64,000 nt of DNA from Sphingomonas_B tabacisoli (GCF_042678385.1 NZ_JBHUDY010000001.1:2542001-2606000); one strand, 5' to 3'. Counted from the first letter of the stretch, positions 34,601-43,939 are shown. Notes: generated by a model not told the origin, from the sequence alone. Numbers and translations are program-made.

Positions 34601-35409
34601 GCCGGCTGGTCCTGTTCGGCCCGGGCTATACGGGTGCGCGCCTCGCCGACAGGTTGCAAGCGCGCGGCTGGACGGTGACGCGCATCGGCCGCGCCGAATT
34701 CGACGAGGCCGGGCACGCGCTCGCGAGCGCGACGCACATCGTCTCGACCGTGCCGCCCGGCGAGGAGGGCGACCCGGTGCTGACCCGCTATCGCCCGGTG
34801 TTGGCGCAGGCGTCCGCATGGATCGGCTATCTGTCGTCGACCGGCGTCTATGGCGACACCGGCGGCGCGTGGGTGGACGAGAGCGCCCCGATCGGCGCCG
34901 GCCGGCGCTCGCTCCGCGCGGCGGCGGACCGCGACTGGCTGAGCCTCGGCGCGCACGTGTTCCGCCTGCCGGGCATCTACGGCCCCGGCCGTTCGCCGCT
35001 TGACCGGATCGTATCGGGCCAAGCCTATCGCGTCGCCCTGCCCGGACAGGTGTTCAGCCGCGTGCATGTGGACGACATCGTCTCGGCGGTGATCGCCGGC
35101 TTCGACGCACCGCAGGGTGCCTACAACATCGCCGACGACTTACCGGCGCCGCAGGACGAAGTGACCGCCTATGCCGCTCGCCTGCTCGATATGAGCTTGC
35201 CCCCGGTCGTCGCCCTCGACGATCTGCCCGCGCCGGCGCGTGCCTTCTATTCGGAGAATCGTCGCATCGCGAACGGCCGCGCCAAGCGGCTTCTCGGCTG
35301 GCAGCCGCTTCATCCGACCTATCGCGAAGGCCTGCGCGCGATCAGCGCGACGATCAGCCCGGCCAGCGTCAGCGCCGCCCCGAAAGCCGCTGTCACGGAC
35401 CAACGATAG
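34597..35409 (+). CDS. NAD(P)-binding epimerase-like protein (YeeZ type)
   Basis: A 270-residue extended-SDR-like Rossmann protein. The nucleotide motif VLFGPGYTGARLADRL begins at residue 3; SSTGVYGDTGGAWVDE and FRLPGIYGPGRSP match the atypical SDR family of E. coli YeeZ. The usual YxxxK dyad is not evident, as in that family. It starts at TTG overlapping the stop codon of the M48 gene (TTGA), so the pair is translationally coupled. Its last 91 bases overlap the convergent transporter gene. Function unknown. Confidence 0.8.
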   Translation: MSRLVLFGPGYTGARLADRLQARGWTVTRIGRAEFDEAGHALASATHIVSTVPPGEEGDPVLTRYRPVLAQASAWIGYLSSTGVYGDTGGAWVDESAPIGAGRRSLRAAADRDWLSLGAHVFRLPGIYGPGRSPLDRIVSGQAYRVALPGQVFSRVHVDDIVSAVIAGFDAPQGAYNIADDLPAPQDEVTAYAARLLDMSLPPVVALDDLPAPARAFYSENRRIANGRAKRLLGWQPLHPTYREGLRAISATISPASVSAAPKAAVTDQR

Positions 35410-36236
35410 CCTTCGAACACCGTCGAAAGGGTCATCGCGATCACCGGAATGATCACGCTCGAATAGGCCGCGCGCGCCGCGCCGATCTCGCGGATGATGC
35501 GGTAATAGAGCAGGAAGGCGAGCGCCGAGGCGATCACGCCCAGATACAGCATCCCCGCAACATAGCCGAACCGCCACTCAAACACCGGCGGCCCGGCAGT
35601 TACCCAAGCAATCATGCCGTCGGCGATCGTGCCCAGCAGCATGCTCCATGCGACCAGCGTCGCGATCGGCAGGCTGCGTGCGCGCTCCGTCGCCTGTGCG
35701 ACGTTCGCCGCGGACGCGGACAGCACGCCGATCAGCGTGAAGCCGATGCCCTTGAACACGGCGCTGTTGTCGGCGCCGTCGAGCTTCAGTTCATGCGCGA
35801 ACAGCAGGCCGATTCCGATCAGCGCCACTAGCGAGCCGAGCATAAATGGACGCGACAGCCCCTGGCCCAGGAAAATCCGCGCGAGGACGGCGTTGGGCAC
35901 GATCAGCAGGGCGAAGACCACCGCGACGAGGCCCGAGGTCACATAAGCCTCGGCGTGGTAGACGAGGTTGAAGTTGAGCACGAACTGGGCGAGTCCCACC
36001 AGCAGGATCAACCACCAGCAATCGCGCGGAACGCGAAGCGAAGTGCGCGTACTCGCGGCATACAGGAACATCGCGATCGTGGCGGCGACGAAGCGGTAAG
36101 TGACCGACCAGCCCGCCGGCACCACGCCCAGTTGATCGCGGATCACCAGCCAGGTGGAGCTCCAGATCAGTGTGATGATCGCGAACGGCACGAGCACATG
36201 GGCTCGCACGCGTCCCGGAAGCGGCGCCTCGCTCAC
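35319..36236 (-). CDS. DMT-superfamily transporter (EamA domains)
   Basis: A 305-residue inner-membrane exporter with ten predicted helices in two EamA repeats, starting LVPFAIITLIWSSTWLVIRDQL and ending VTAAFGAALTLAGLIVALIA. The family exports amino acids or other metabolites. The GTG at 36236 overlaps the stop codon of the aldolase gene (GTGA), and a shared role is plausible: threonine/glycine turnover with efflux. The 3' end overlaps the convergent Rossmann-protein gene by 91 bases. Confidence 0.88.
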   Translation of the reverse strand: MSEAPLPGRVRAHVLVPFAIITLIWSSTWLVIRDQLGVVPAGWSVTYRFVAATIAMFLYAASTRTSLRVPRDCWWLILLVGLAQFVLNFNLVYHAEAYVTSGLVAVVFALLIVPNAVLARIFLGQGLSRPFMLGSLVALIGIGLLFAHELKLDGADNSAVFKGIGFTLIGVLSASAANVAQATERARSLPIATLVAWSMLLGTIADGMIAWVTAGPPVFEWRFGYVAGMLYLGVIASALAFLLYYRIIREIGAARAAYSSVIIPVIAMTLSTVFEGYRWSVTAAFGAALTLAGLIVALIARRPSR

Positions 36237-37234
36237 AGCGCGGCGATGGCGTCCGCGAGAGGCCGGATCGCCGCTTCGTCCTGGTCCCAACTGACCACCA
36301 GCCGCGCCTCGCCGACGCCCCAATCGTAGAAGTCGAAGCCGAGCGCACGCAATTTCGCCGCCTCCTCGGCGGTCACCCGCAGGAACACTTCGTTGGCTTC
36401 GACGGGATGGACGAGCCGGCCGGCCGCCCCGTTCGCCAGCAACGCCGCGCCGCGATTGGCCGCGCGCGCGTTGTCGAGCCACAGATCGCCCTCCAGCATC
36501 GCGAGAAGCTGTGCCGCCAGATAGCGCCCCTTGGAGAACAAATGCCCGGCGCGCTTGCGGCGGTAGAGCGTCGCGTCGGCCAGTTCGGGCTTGAAGAAGA
36601 TCAGCGCCTCGGCCGACAGCCCGCCATTCTTGACGAAGCCGAAGCTCAACGCATCCACGCCGCCGCGCCAGGTCAGGTCCGCGGGCGAGCAGCCGAGATG
36701 CGCAACCGCGTTCGCAAAACGCGCCCCATCCATATGAAAACCCAGCCCGCGCCGCTTCGCGACTTCGCCCAGCGCTCCCACCTCATCGGGCGTATAGACC
36801 CCGCCATATTCGGTGGCGTTGGTGATCGACAGCGCGCGCGGCTGGACCTGATGCACGTCGTTGCGGATCGGCGCGCAAACCGCCTCGACCGCCTCCGGCG
36901 TCAGCTTCGCGCCTTCTCCCTCGCCCAGCAGCAGCTTCGCGCCGTGCGTGAAGAATTCCGGCGCGCCGCATTCGTCGACATTGATGTGCGCCTCGCGGTG
37001 GCAGACCACGCCGCCGAACGGCGGGCACAGCGCCGCCAGCGCCAGCGAGTTCGCCGCCGTGCCGGTCGCGATCCAGAGCGCCCGCACGTCTGTTTCGAAC
37101 AGCTTAGAAAACGCGCCGTCCAGCCGCTTCGACCAAGCGTCGCCGTCATAGGCAGTGTCGAGCGTGTTGGCGGCACGAAGGGCATCCAGCACCGCGGGAT
37201 GCGCGGCGGCAGCATTGTCCGAAAAAAAGCGCAT
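36233..37234 (-). CDS. Low-specificity L-threonine aldolase (beta-eliminating lyase family)
   Basis: A 333-residue PLP enzyme, fold type I, cleaving threonine or allo-threonine to glycine and acetaldehyde. It starts MRFFSDNAAAAHPAVLDAL (an SDN motif as in the family). The PLP region shows GTAANSLAL, the Asp in FHMDGARFANA, and the internal aldimine Lys probably in FGFVKNGGLSAE. The ATG at 37234 is favoured by alignment with the family start. It is translationally coupled to the EamA transporter downstream. Confidence 0.92.
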   Translation of the reverse strand: MRFFSDNAAAAHPAVLDALRAANTLDTAYDGDAWSKRLDGAFSKLFETDVRALWIATGTAANSLALAALCPPFGGVVCHREAHINVDECGAPEFFTHGAKLLLGEGEGAKLTPEAVEAVCAPIRNDVHQVQPRALSITNATEYGGVYTPDEVGALGEVAKRRGLGFHMDGARFANAVAHLGCSPADLTWRGGVDALSFGFVKNGGLSAEALIFFKPELADATLYRRKRAGHLFSKGRYLAAQLLAMLEGDLWLDNARAANRGAALLANGAAGRLVHPVEANEVFLRVTAEEAAKLRALGFDFYDWGVGEARLVVSWDQDEAAIRPLADAIAAL

Positions 37235-37332
37235 GGCTGCGCCTTGCTGCCCTCTGCCGCCGCCGTCAAACTTTTTGCACTTGCGAAGAACCCCGTCGCC
37301 GCACAGACTTGCCACTTCCGGGCGGGGGGAAG

Positions 37333-38757
37333 ATGACGACCCAGGCTTTCGACGAAATGGGTGACGAGCCGCGGCAGGCCTATGCCGCGCTCAAGGCCTG
37401 GCTCGACGAGACGCCCGACACCTACCTCCAGACCCGGCGCGCCCAGGCGGAACTGTTCTTCCGCCGCATCGGCATCACCTTCGCCGTCTATGGCGATGCC
37501 CAGGCCGACGAGCGGCTGATCCCGTTCGACATCATTCCGCGCATTCTCTCGGCCAGCGAATGGGCTGGGCTGGAGCGCGGACTGATCCAGCGCGTCGAGG
37601 CGCTGAACGCATTCCTGAACGACATCTACGGTCCTCAGGAAATCCTGAAGGCCGGCGTGATCCCCGAAGAGCTGGTCCTGCGCAACCCGCAATTCTGCCT
37701 GCCCGCGATCGGCCGCAGGCCGCCGCACGGCATCTACACGCACATCGCCGGCATCGACATCGTCCGCACCGGCGCGGACCAATTCTGGGTGCTGGAGGAT
37801 AACGCACGCACGCCGTCGGGCGTGTCGTACATGCTTGAGAACCGCGAAGTGATGCTCCGGCTGCTGCCGGAAGTGATCGGGCGGCACCGGATCGCGCCGG
37901 TCGAGACCTATCCGGAGCTGCTGCTGAGCACGCTCCAGTCCGTCGCGCCGCCGAAATGCCGGGGCGAGCCGACTGTCGCGGTGCTGACGCCCGGCTTCCA
38001 CAACTCGGCCTATTACGAGCACAGCTTTCTCGCCGACAAAATGGGCGTCGAGCTGGTCGAAGGATCGGACCTGCTGGTGCAGGGCGACGTGCTCTATATG
38101 CGGACGACCGACGGACCGCAGCGGATCGACGTGCTCTATCGCCGCGTCGACGACGCCTTTCTCGACCCGCTCGTCTTCCGCCCGGATTCGGCGCTTGGCG
38201 TGCCCGCGCTGATGAGCGCATTCGCCACCGGTAACCTCACCATCGCCAACGCAGTCGGCACCGGCATCGCCGACGACAAGGCGGTCTATAGCTACATGCC
38301 GGAGATCGTCCGCTTCTACTCGGGCGAGGACGCGCTGCTGCACAATGTGCCGACCTGGCGCTGCCGCGAGCCCGACGCGCTCAAATATGTGCTCGACGAA
38401 CTGCCCAGCCTTGTCGTCAAGGAAGTCGATGGGTCGGGCGGATACGGCATGCTCGTCGGCCCCCATGCGAGCAAGGCGCAGCTCGAGGAGTTCAGGGCGA
38501 AGCTCCTGGCCAACCCTGAAAAGTTCATTGCGCAGCCGACGCTCGCGCTTTCGACCTGCCCGACCCTCGTCGACGAGGGCATCGCGCCGCGCCACGTCGA
38601 CCTGCGTCCCTTCGTGCTGACCGGCGCCAAGGGCGTGCGCATCGTGCCCGGCGGCCTCACCCGTGTCGCGCTGAAGGAAGGCTCGCTGGTGGTGAACTCC
38701 AGCCAGGGCGGCGGCACCAAGGACACCTGGGTGCTGAGCGACGAGGGGAGCGGCTGA
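37333..38757 (+). CDS. Circularly permuted ATP-grasp protein
   Basis: A 474-residue circularly permuted ATP-grasp ligase (CP_ATPgrasp_1/2, formerly DUF404/DUF407). It starts with TQAFDEMGDE and carries RNPQFCLPAIGRRPPHGI, LEDNARTPSGVSYMLENR, TPGFHNSAYYEHSFLA and the nucleotide-binding VVKEVDGSGGYGMLVGP. It is predicted to form an amide or peptide bond using ATP. It is the first gene of a tightly packed operon with the alpha-E, transglutaminase-like and Anbu genes; the next gene starts in its stop codon (TGATG). GGGGGAAG precedes the ATG. Confidence 0.93.
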   Translation: MTTQAFDEMGDEPRQAYAALKAWLDETPDTYLQTRRAQAELFFRRIGITFAVYGDAQADERLIPFDIIPRILSASEWAGLERGLIQRVEALNAFLNDIYGPQEILKAGVIPEELVLRNPQFCLPAIGRRPPHGIYTHIAGIDIVRTGADQFWVLEDNARTPSGVSYMLENREVMLRLLPEVIGRHRIAPVETYPELLLSTLQSVAPPKCRGEPTVAVLTPGFHNSAYYEHSFLADKMGVELVEGSDLLVQGDVLYMRTTDGPQRIDVLYRRVDDAFLDPLVFRPDSALGVPALMSAFATGNLTIANAVGTGIADDKAVYSYMPEIVRFYSGEDALLHNVPTWRCREPDALKYVLDELPSLVVKEVDGSGGYGMLVGPHASKAQLEEFRAKLLANPEKFIAQPTLALSTCPTLVDEGIAPRHVDLRPFVLTGAKGVRIVPGGLTRVALKEGSLVVNSSQGGGTKDTWVLSDEGSG

Positions 38758-39698
38758 TGCTCTCCCGCACCGCCGGCGACCTGTTCTGGGCCGGGCGCTA
38801 TGTCGAGCGCGCCGATTTTGTGTCGCGGCTATTGGACGCGACGCTGCGACTTGCCGCCCTCCCCTCCAGTTATGGCGGCGCGGTTGGCGCCTGGAGCAGC
38901 GCGCTCGCCGCCGCCGGCATCGAGCCGCTCTACACCGCCCGGAACGCCAAGCTGAGCCAGCGCAGCGCCACCGAGTTTCTGGCGCTCGACCCCGACAACC
39001 CCTCGTCGATGCGAGTCTGCATCGAGCGCGCGCGCCACAATGCGCGCGCGGTGCGGACCGCGCTGACCGTCGAGGTCTGGGAAGCGATCAACACGGCCTG
39101 GCTGGAAATCCAGCGTTTCGGGACGACGCTGGAAAGCCGCGCGGCGCTGACCCGGCTAGTCGAGCATGTGAAGAATTCGGCGCTACTGTTCGACGGCGCC
39201 ACCCACCGCACGATGCTGCGCGAGAAATCCTACTGGTTTCTCCGGCTCGGCGCGGCGCTCGAACGCGCCGACAACACCGCCCGGCTGCTCGACGTCAAAT
39301 ACCACCTGCTGCTGCCGCGCGATGAGCCGGTCGGCGGCAGCCTCGACTATTTCCAGTGGACGACCATCCTGCGCACGGTTTCGGCACTCACAGCCTACCG
39401 CCATGTCTATAGCGACAGCGTGAAGCCGTGGCTGGTCGCCGACCTGCTGATCCTCAACCGCCGCATGCCACGCTCGCTCGCCGCCTGTTCGAGCGACCTA
39501 GTCCGCTATCTCGACAATCTGGGTCAGGCGTCGGGCAAGCGCGGCCCCGCACACCGTCAGGCTGTGGCGATGTCGGCCCGGCTGGCGCGCGGGGATATGA
39601 ATGCGATCTTCGCCTCCGGCCTGCACGAATTCATCGCCGAGTTTCTGAACGAAAATTACCGTCTGGGGCTGGCCATACAGGAGCAGTACCTGTTCTGA
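38757..39698 (+). CDS. Alpha-E domain protein
   Basis: A 313-residue all-helical protein (alpha-E, formerly DUF403). It starts MLSRTAGDLFWAGRYVERAD, typical of the family, with conserved Arg/Glu clusters such as SMRVCIERARHNARAVR and LRLGAALERADNTARLLD. The domain always accompanies circularly permuted ATP-grasp proteins and is thought to act with them in peptide synthesis or modification. One-base overlaps on both sides (TGATG) mean tight coupling with its neighbours. Confidence 0.93.
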   Translation: MLSRTAGDLFWAGRYVERADFVSRLLDATLRLAALPSSYGGAVGAWSSALAAAGIEPLYTARNAKLSQRSATEFLALDPDNPSSMRVCIERARHNARAVRTALTVEVWEAINTAWLEIQRFGTTLESRAALTRLVEHVKNSALLFDGATHRTMLREKSYWFLRLGAALERADNTARLLDVKYHLLLPRDEPVGGSLDYFQWTTILRTVSALTAYRHVYSDSVKPWLVADLLILNRRMPRSLAACSSDLVRYLDNLGQASGKRGPAHRQAVAMSARLARGDMNAIFASGLHEFIAEFLNENYRLGLAIQEQYLF

Positions 39699-40510
39699 TG
39701 CGGATACTCGTCGATCATTGCACGACCTACACCTACACGCTGCCGGCGTCGAACGTCGTGCAGGCGCTGCGGCTCAGCCCGCGCGATCACGACACCCAAT
39801 ATGTCCAGCATTGGCGAGTGGACACGGACGTGAACGGATCGATGCGCGAGGCGATGGACGCGTTCGGCAATCCCGTCACCATGTTCTATGCCGACGCGCC
39901 GCTGACGTCGCTGACCATCACCGTGACCGGCGTGGCGGATGTCGGCGACAGCCACGGCGTCTATCGCGGACCCGAAACCTTGCCGCCGCTCGTCTATCTC
40001 CGGTCCACGGCGCTGACGGAGGCGGACGATGCGATCGTCGACATGGCGCGCGGCTGCCGCAAGCACGACGCGCTCGCCACGCTCCATGCCCTGAACGCCG
40101 CGGTGCACGAGCATATGGACTTCGACACCACCGAGACCGACGCCACCACGCCCGCGGCTGAGGCCTATGCCGGCAAGAGCGGCGTCTGCCAGGATTTCGC
40201 GCACATCTTCCTTGCCGCCGCCCGCACGCTTGAGATGCCGGCGCGCTATGTTTCCGGCCATCTCGCCCGCGACAGCGATCCGGCGCAGGAAGCGGCGCAC
40301 GCCTGGACCGAAGCGCTCGTGCCCGATCTGGGCTGGGTCGCGTTCGATCCGGCGAATGGCATCTGCACGACCGACGCCTATCTGCGCGTCGCGATCGGAC
40401 TCGACTATCTGGATGCGGCGCCCGTCCGGGGCGCAAGGCGCGGCGGCGGCACCGAGACGATGTCGGTCTATGTCCACGCTGCGGATGCGATACGGCAAAG
40501 CCAGAACTGA
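39698..40510 (+). CDS. Transglutaminase-like cysteine protease/amidase
   Basis: A 270-residue protein with an N-terminal beta domain (MRILVDHCTTYTYTLPASN) and a transglutaminase-like core. The catalytic Cys is in AGKSGVCQDFAHIFLAA, His in AAHAWTEALVP and Asp in VAFDPANG. In this conserved operon it probably hydrolyses or transfers the peptide made by the ATP-grasp protein. It begins in the stop codon of the alpha-E gene and is followed by the Anbu gene after 14 bases. Confidence 0.92.
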   Translation: MRILVDHCTTYTYTLPASNVVQALRLSPRDHDTQYVQHWRVDTDVNGSMREAMDAFGNPVTMFYADAPLTSLTITVTGVADVGDSHGVYRGPETLPPLVYLRSTALTEADDAIVDMARGCRKHDALATLHALNAAVHEHMDFDTTETDATTPAAEAYAGKSGVCQDFAHIFLAAARTLEMPARYVSGHLARDSDPAQEAAHAWTEALVPDLGWVAFDPANGICTTDAYLRVAIGLDYLDAAPVRGARRGGGTETMSVYVHAADAIRQSQN

Positions 40511-40524
40511 AGGGGAAGAGGGCC

Positions 40525-41256
40525 GTGACCTATTGTATCGGGATGCTCGTCCGCGAAGGCCTGATCCTGATGGCGGATACGCGAACCAACGCCGGGGTCG
40601 ATAACATCTCCACCTACAGGAAGCTCCGGCTCTACGGAAACGACGGCAAAAGGCTGATCGCGGTTGCCTCCGCCGGCAGCCTGTCGACGACGCAGGGCGC
40701 GATCCAGCGCGTGACCAAGGGCGTCCCCAATCCCGAAACCGGCAAGTACGAGAATTGGGGAACCTTTCCCAGCATCTACGACGCCGCCGTCGCCACTGGC
40801 CGGGCGCTCCGGCAGGTGCGCGATTCGATGAAGGATCTGGCGCAGCCGGGTGTTAATTTCGATGCGACCTTGCTCGTCGGGGGCTCGATCAACGGCGAGC
40901 CGTCGCGGCTGTTCCTGGTCTATTCGGCAGGCAATACGATCGAGTGCGCCCCCGACACACCCTATCTGCAGATCGGCGAGCTAAAATACGGCAAGCCGAT
41001 CCTGGACCGCGCGCTGCATTTCGACACGCCGCTCAACGAGGCGATGAAGATCGGTCTGCTCAGCCTCGACTCGACGATGCGCGCCAATTTGGCCGTCGGG
41101 CTGCCGATCGACCTGCTGGTTGCGGATGCAGGGGCCGGCCAGGCGCGCATCAACATGCGCATCGAGGAATCCGACGATTATTACCTCAACCTGTCGCTTC
41201 AGTGGCACCAGAAGCTCGCCAAGGCGACGGAGGAGTTGCCGCTGCCGCCTTATTGA
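40525..41256 (+). CDS. Anbu, proteasome-related peptidase
   Basis: A 243-residue bacterial proteasome homologue. It begins MTYCIGMLV; after Met removal Thr2 is the N-terminal nucleophile, with Asp18 in MADTRTN and Lys33 in STYRKL completing the proteasome-type active site. The GTG start at 40525 is required to place Thr2 correctly and follows GAAGAGGG. Anbu forms open helical rings in other bacteria. It closes the operon with ATP-grasp, alpha-E and transglutaminase genes, a combination known from many proteobacteria and cyanobacteria and proposed to make and process a peptide or tag. Confidence 0.94.
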   Translation: MTYCIGMLVREGLILMADTRTNAGVDNISTYRKLRLYGNDGKRLIAVASAGSLSTTQGAIQRVTKGVPNPETGKYENWGTFPSIYDAAVATGRALRQVRDSMKDLAQPGVNFDATLLVGGSINGEPSRLFLVYSAGNTIECAPDTPYLQIGELKYGKPILDRALHFDTPLNEAMKIGLLSLDSTMRANLAVGLPIDLLVADAGAGQARINMRIEESDDYYLNLSLQWHQKLAKATEELPLPPY

Positions 41257-41259
41257 ACC

Positions 41260-41448
41260 TCAGCGCCGACGGGCGAAGACGATCAAGGCGACGCCCACGA
41301 CCGCAAGGATCGCGCCCCGCGTCGCCCAGGGCCGCTGATCGAGCATGAAGCTCGACGCCGGCCAATGAACGAGGCCGGTGCCCTGCCCGATCCACAGCAA
41401 TCCCATCAGCAACGCCGCAACGCCAACGATCGCAAGCACCGTCCTCAT
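41260..41448 (-). CDS. Small two-helix membrane protein (62 aa)
   Basis: A 62-residue protein with two hydrophobic segments (TVLAIVGVAALLMGLLWIG and AILAVVGVALIVFA) joined by a short loop, WPASSFMLDQRPWATRG, and ending in basic RRR. It should span the inner membrane twice. GGGGGA stands before the ATG. Its 3' end is three bases from the Anbu stop on the other strand. Function unknown. Confidence 0.65.
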   Translation of the reverse strand: MRTVLAIVGVAALLMGLLWIGQGTGLVHWPASSFMLDQRPWATRGAILAVVGVALIVFARRR

Positions 41449-41541
41449 CGCATCCCCCGCAGGCTGATGTTCAACGCTGCGAGAGTGTCAGGAGGGAAGC
41501 CCAGGCGCAATCTCGCCTTTCCTCCCGTTGCGCGCCTTTGG

Positions 41542-41724
41542 CTAGGCGCCTTGGTCGGGCATCGACTGGCGGGTGCCGGCCAGCAAGGCCCGCGACCGCT
41601 CTATGGCGGCCTCCGATTGACGGACATGCTCTGCCGCTTCCTTGCACGACAATTGCGCCGCGATCACGTTGGCTGAACTCTGGGCGCTCACGCGCGCAAG
41701 TGTCGTTTTTTCGGAAGAAAACAT
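41542..41724 (-). CDS. Possible small helical protein (60 aa)
   Basis: A 60-residue frame starting MFSSEKTTLARVSAQSSANV with GGGAG seven bases before the ATG. The product looks helical and polar (EHVRQSEAAIERSRALLAG). No family recognised. Supported only by the ribosome binding site and composition; it lies in a region otherwise poor in coding signal. Confidence 0.4.
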   Translation of the reverse strand: MFSSEKTTLARVSAQSSANVIAAQLSCKEAAEHVRQSEAAIERSRALLAGTRQSMPDQGA

Positions 41725-42286
41725 CGATGCGCTCCCTGGTTCAGCGGGAGCACGACGATTGTCTCTCAGGCGCCAACATGCCGATCCGAGCTGGCGATAT
41801 TCCTCCAACCGGCCGGACCGCCTTTAGTTCCGCAAAGCTGACCTAGATGAAGGCGGGGTTCGGTCGGAAGCCTACATCGCAGGCGTGTCTGATGTTCCCG
41901 TATCCGCGTACCGAATTTATCGACCCGACAAAGCCGATATGAGACAGCGTCGCCACGCACTCGAAGATGCCAGGCGCGTGCTCGGCGAACTGCGCCGTTT
42001 GCCCGTCTTTCCGTTCTAGCGCGGCTTGCCTCTCACGGACAGCAGACGACTCTCTGTCCTACACCACACCTGATCGGGCATATGCTCGTGGATGGCCGAG
42101 CCTCGCCTTCGCCCGACATCGCCGCTTGACGGACGGCCACCATTCGCCGCGGAAACTCCACGGCTCATCACCCCCCATTTTCTCCTAAGTAGCTCAGAAC
42201 GAACGGTAATCCCGCATAAGTTCACGGAAAAGGCGCTTCACCCCTGGAATTTTGTGAACTTAAGGCCCTCGCGCCTGTCGCAGGGA
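41725..42286. other. Low-coding interval before pstB
   Basis: 562 bases with no frame I can support. The base composition is less GC-rich than the surroundings. A 44-codon frame from GTG at 41888 (ending LRRLPVFPF) lacks a ribosome binding site, and other frames show random composition. phoU or phoB, often found after pstB, are absent here. Confidence 0.5.
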
Positions 42287-43099
42287 TCAGCCGAAGCGGC
42301 CGGTCACGTAATTGCGCGTGCGCACCAGCCTCGGGGTCGAGAAGATCGACGCGGTCGGCGCGAACTCCAGCAGTTTCCCCATGAACATGAAGCCGGTGTA
42401 ATCGGCGATGCGCGCGGCCTGCTGCAGATTGTGGGTCACGATCACGATCGTGAAGTCCTTCTTTAGCTGCAGCAGCGTGTCTTCCAGCTTGGCGGTCGAG
42501 ACCGGATCCAGCGCGGAGGCCGGCTCGTCGAGCAGCAGCACTTCGGGTTCGACCGCGATGCCGCGGGCGACGCACAGCCGCTGCTGCTGGCCGCCGGAAA
42601 GGCCGAGGCCGGAGCTCGACAGCTTGTGCTCCACTTCGTCCCACAATGCCGCGCGGCGCAGCGACCGTTCGACGATCGCATCCAGTTCCGCCTTCGACTT
42701 GCTGGCGTGGAGGCGCACCCCGAACGCGACATTGTCGTAAATCGACATCGGGAACGGCGTCGGCTTCTGGAACACCATGCCGACGCGCGCGCGCAGGTCG
42801 GCAAGGTCGGTGCGCGGGGCGAGGATATCCTCGCCGTCCAGCATCACCTGCCCTTCGGCGCGCTGGTTCGGATACAGCTCATAGATGCGGTTCATCGCGC
42901 GCAGCAGCGTCGACTTGCCGCAACCCGAGGGGCCGATCAGCGCGGTGATCTTGTTACGGGCGATGCCCAAGTCGATGCCATGCAGCGCCTGGGTCTTGCC
43001 GTAGAAGAAGTCGAGACCGCGTGTTTCCATGATCAGCGAGTCGGCCGGCGGCAACTCGATGTGCGGCGCTTCGTCCAGTTCGGCGTCAGCGAGGCTCAT
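42287..43099 (-). CDS. pstB: Phosphate ABC transporter ATP-binding protein PstB
   Basis: The 270-residue ATPase of the high-affinity phosphate importer. Walker A is LIGPSGCGKSTLLRAMNR, the signature is LGLSGGQQQRLC, Walker B is VLLLDEPASALD and the switch His is in IVTHNLQQAARI. The start ATG overlaps the pstA stop (ATGA). It is the last gene of pstSCAB; no phoU follows. Confidence 0.97.
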   Translation of the reverse strand: MSLADAELDEAPHIELPPADSLIMETRGLDFFYGKTQALHGIDLGIARNKITALIGPSGCGKSTLLRAMNRIYELYPNQRAEGQVMLDGEDILAPRTDLADLRARVGMVFQKPTPFPMSIYDNVAFGVRLHASKSKAELDAIVERSLRRAALWDEVEHKLSSSGLGLSGGQQQRLCVARGIAVEPEVLLLDEPASALDPVSTAKLEDTLLQLKKDFTIVIVTHNLQQAARIADYTGFMFMGKLLEFAPTASIFSTPRLVRTRNYVTGRFG

Positions 43100-43938
43100 T
43101 TATGACGGGCCTCCCGACCCAGATAGCGTCCGATGATGTTGATGATGAGGACCGCGCTCGCAATCAGCAACGCGCCGGTCCAAGCCAGTTGCCGCCAATC
43201 GTCGAAGGCGCTCAGCGCGAACTGGAAAATCGTCGTCGGCAGCGCAGCCATCGGCTGGCTGAGACCGAGATTGAGATACTGGTTGCCGAGCGACGTGAAC
43301 AGCAAAGGTGCGGTCTCGCCGCTGATCCGCGCAAAGCCCAGCAGGCCGCCGGTGATCAGGCCCGCGCGCGCGCCGCGCCAGATGATCGTGCGGATGACCT
43401 TGGCGCGCGACGCGCCGAGCGCCATGCCGGCTTCGCGCAGCGCGCCCGGCTGCAGCGTCAATATGTCCTCGGTCGTCCGCACCACCACCGGCGTAGCGAG
43501 GAAGGCGAGTGCGACGGCGCCGGCATAGGCCGAGAAGCCGTGGAACGGAGCCACGAGAAGCTCGTACACGAACAGGCCGACCAGGATCGACGGCGCGGAG
43601 AGCAGCACGTCGTTGAGGAAGCGCACCGCATGGGCATAGCGGGTCTGCCCGCCATATTCGCTGAGCCATGTCCCGGCGAGGATGCCGACGACCAGCGCGA
43701 TGCCCATGCCGAGGCTGCACATGATCAGCGAACCGACGATCGCGTTGCGCAGTCCGCCCGCCGATCCCGGGGCCGGCTGGTCCTGGGTGAAGATCGCGCC
43801 CGAGAGGCCGGCGAGCCCCTGGCTCAGCAGCGACCACAGGATCAGCACCAGCGCGCCGAGCGCGACCAGCGTGGCGAACGCGGTCGCCGCGACGAAGATC
43901 GAGTTGGAGATTTTGCGGCGAGTCGACCGGGCGCTCAT
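43096..43938 (-). CDS. pstA: Phosphate ABC transporter permease PstA
   Basis: A 280-residue permease with six helices. The EAA loop is visible as LREAGMALGASRAKVIRTIIW, with SGETAPLLFTSL following. The N-terminal leader SARSTRRKISNS is basic and cytoplasmic. It starts one base after the pstC stop codon and overlaps pstB at ATGA, so pstC, pstA and pstB are translated together. Confidence 0.96.
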   Translation of the reverse strand: MSARSTRRKISNSIFVAATAFATLVALGALVLILWSLLSQGLAGLSGAIFTQDQPAPGSAGGLRNAIVGSLIMCSLGMGIALVVGILAGTWLSEYGGQTRYAHAVRFLNDVLLSAPSILVGLFVYELLVAPFHGFSAYAGAVALAFLATPVVVRTTEDILTLQPGALREAGMALGASRAKVIRTIIWRGARAGLITGGLLGFARISGETAPLLFTSLGNQYLNLGLSQPMAALPTTIFQFALSAFDDWRQLAWTGALLIASAVLIINIIGRYLGREARHK

Positions 43939-43939
43939 G

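Noticed and set aside
41888..42019. 44-codon frame from GTG ending LRRLPVFPF
   Set aside because: No ribosome binding site and no conserved-looking composition; noted in the low-coding interval only.
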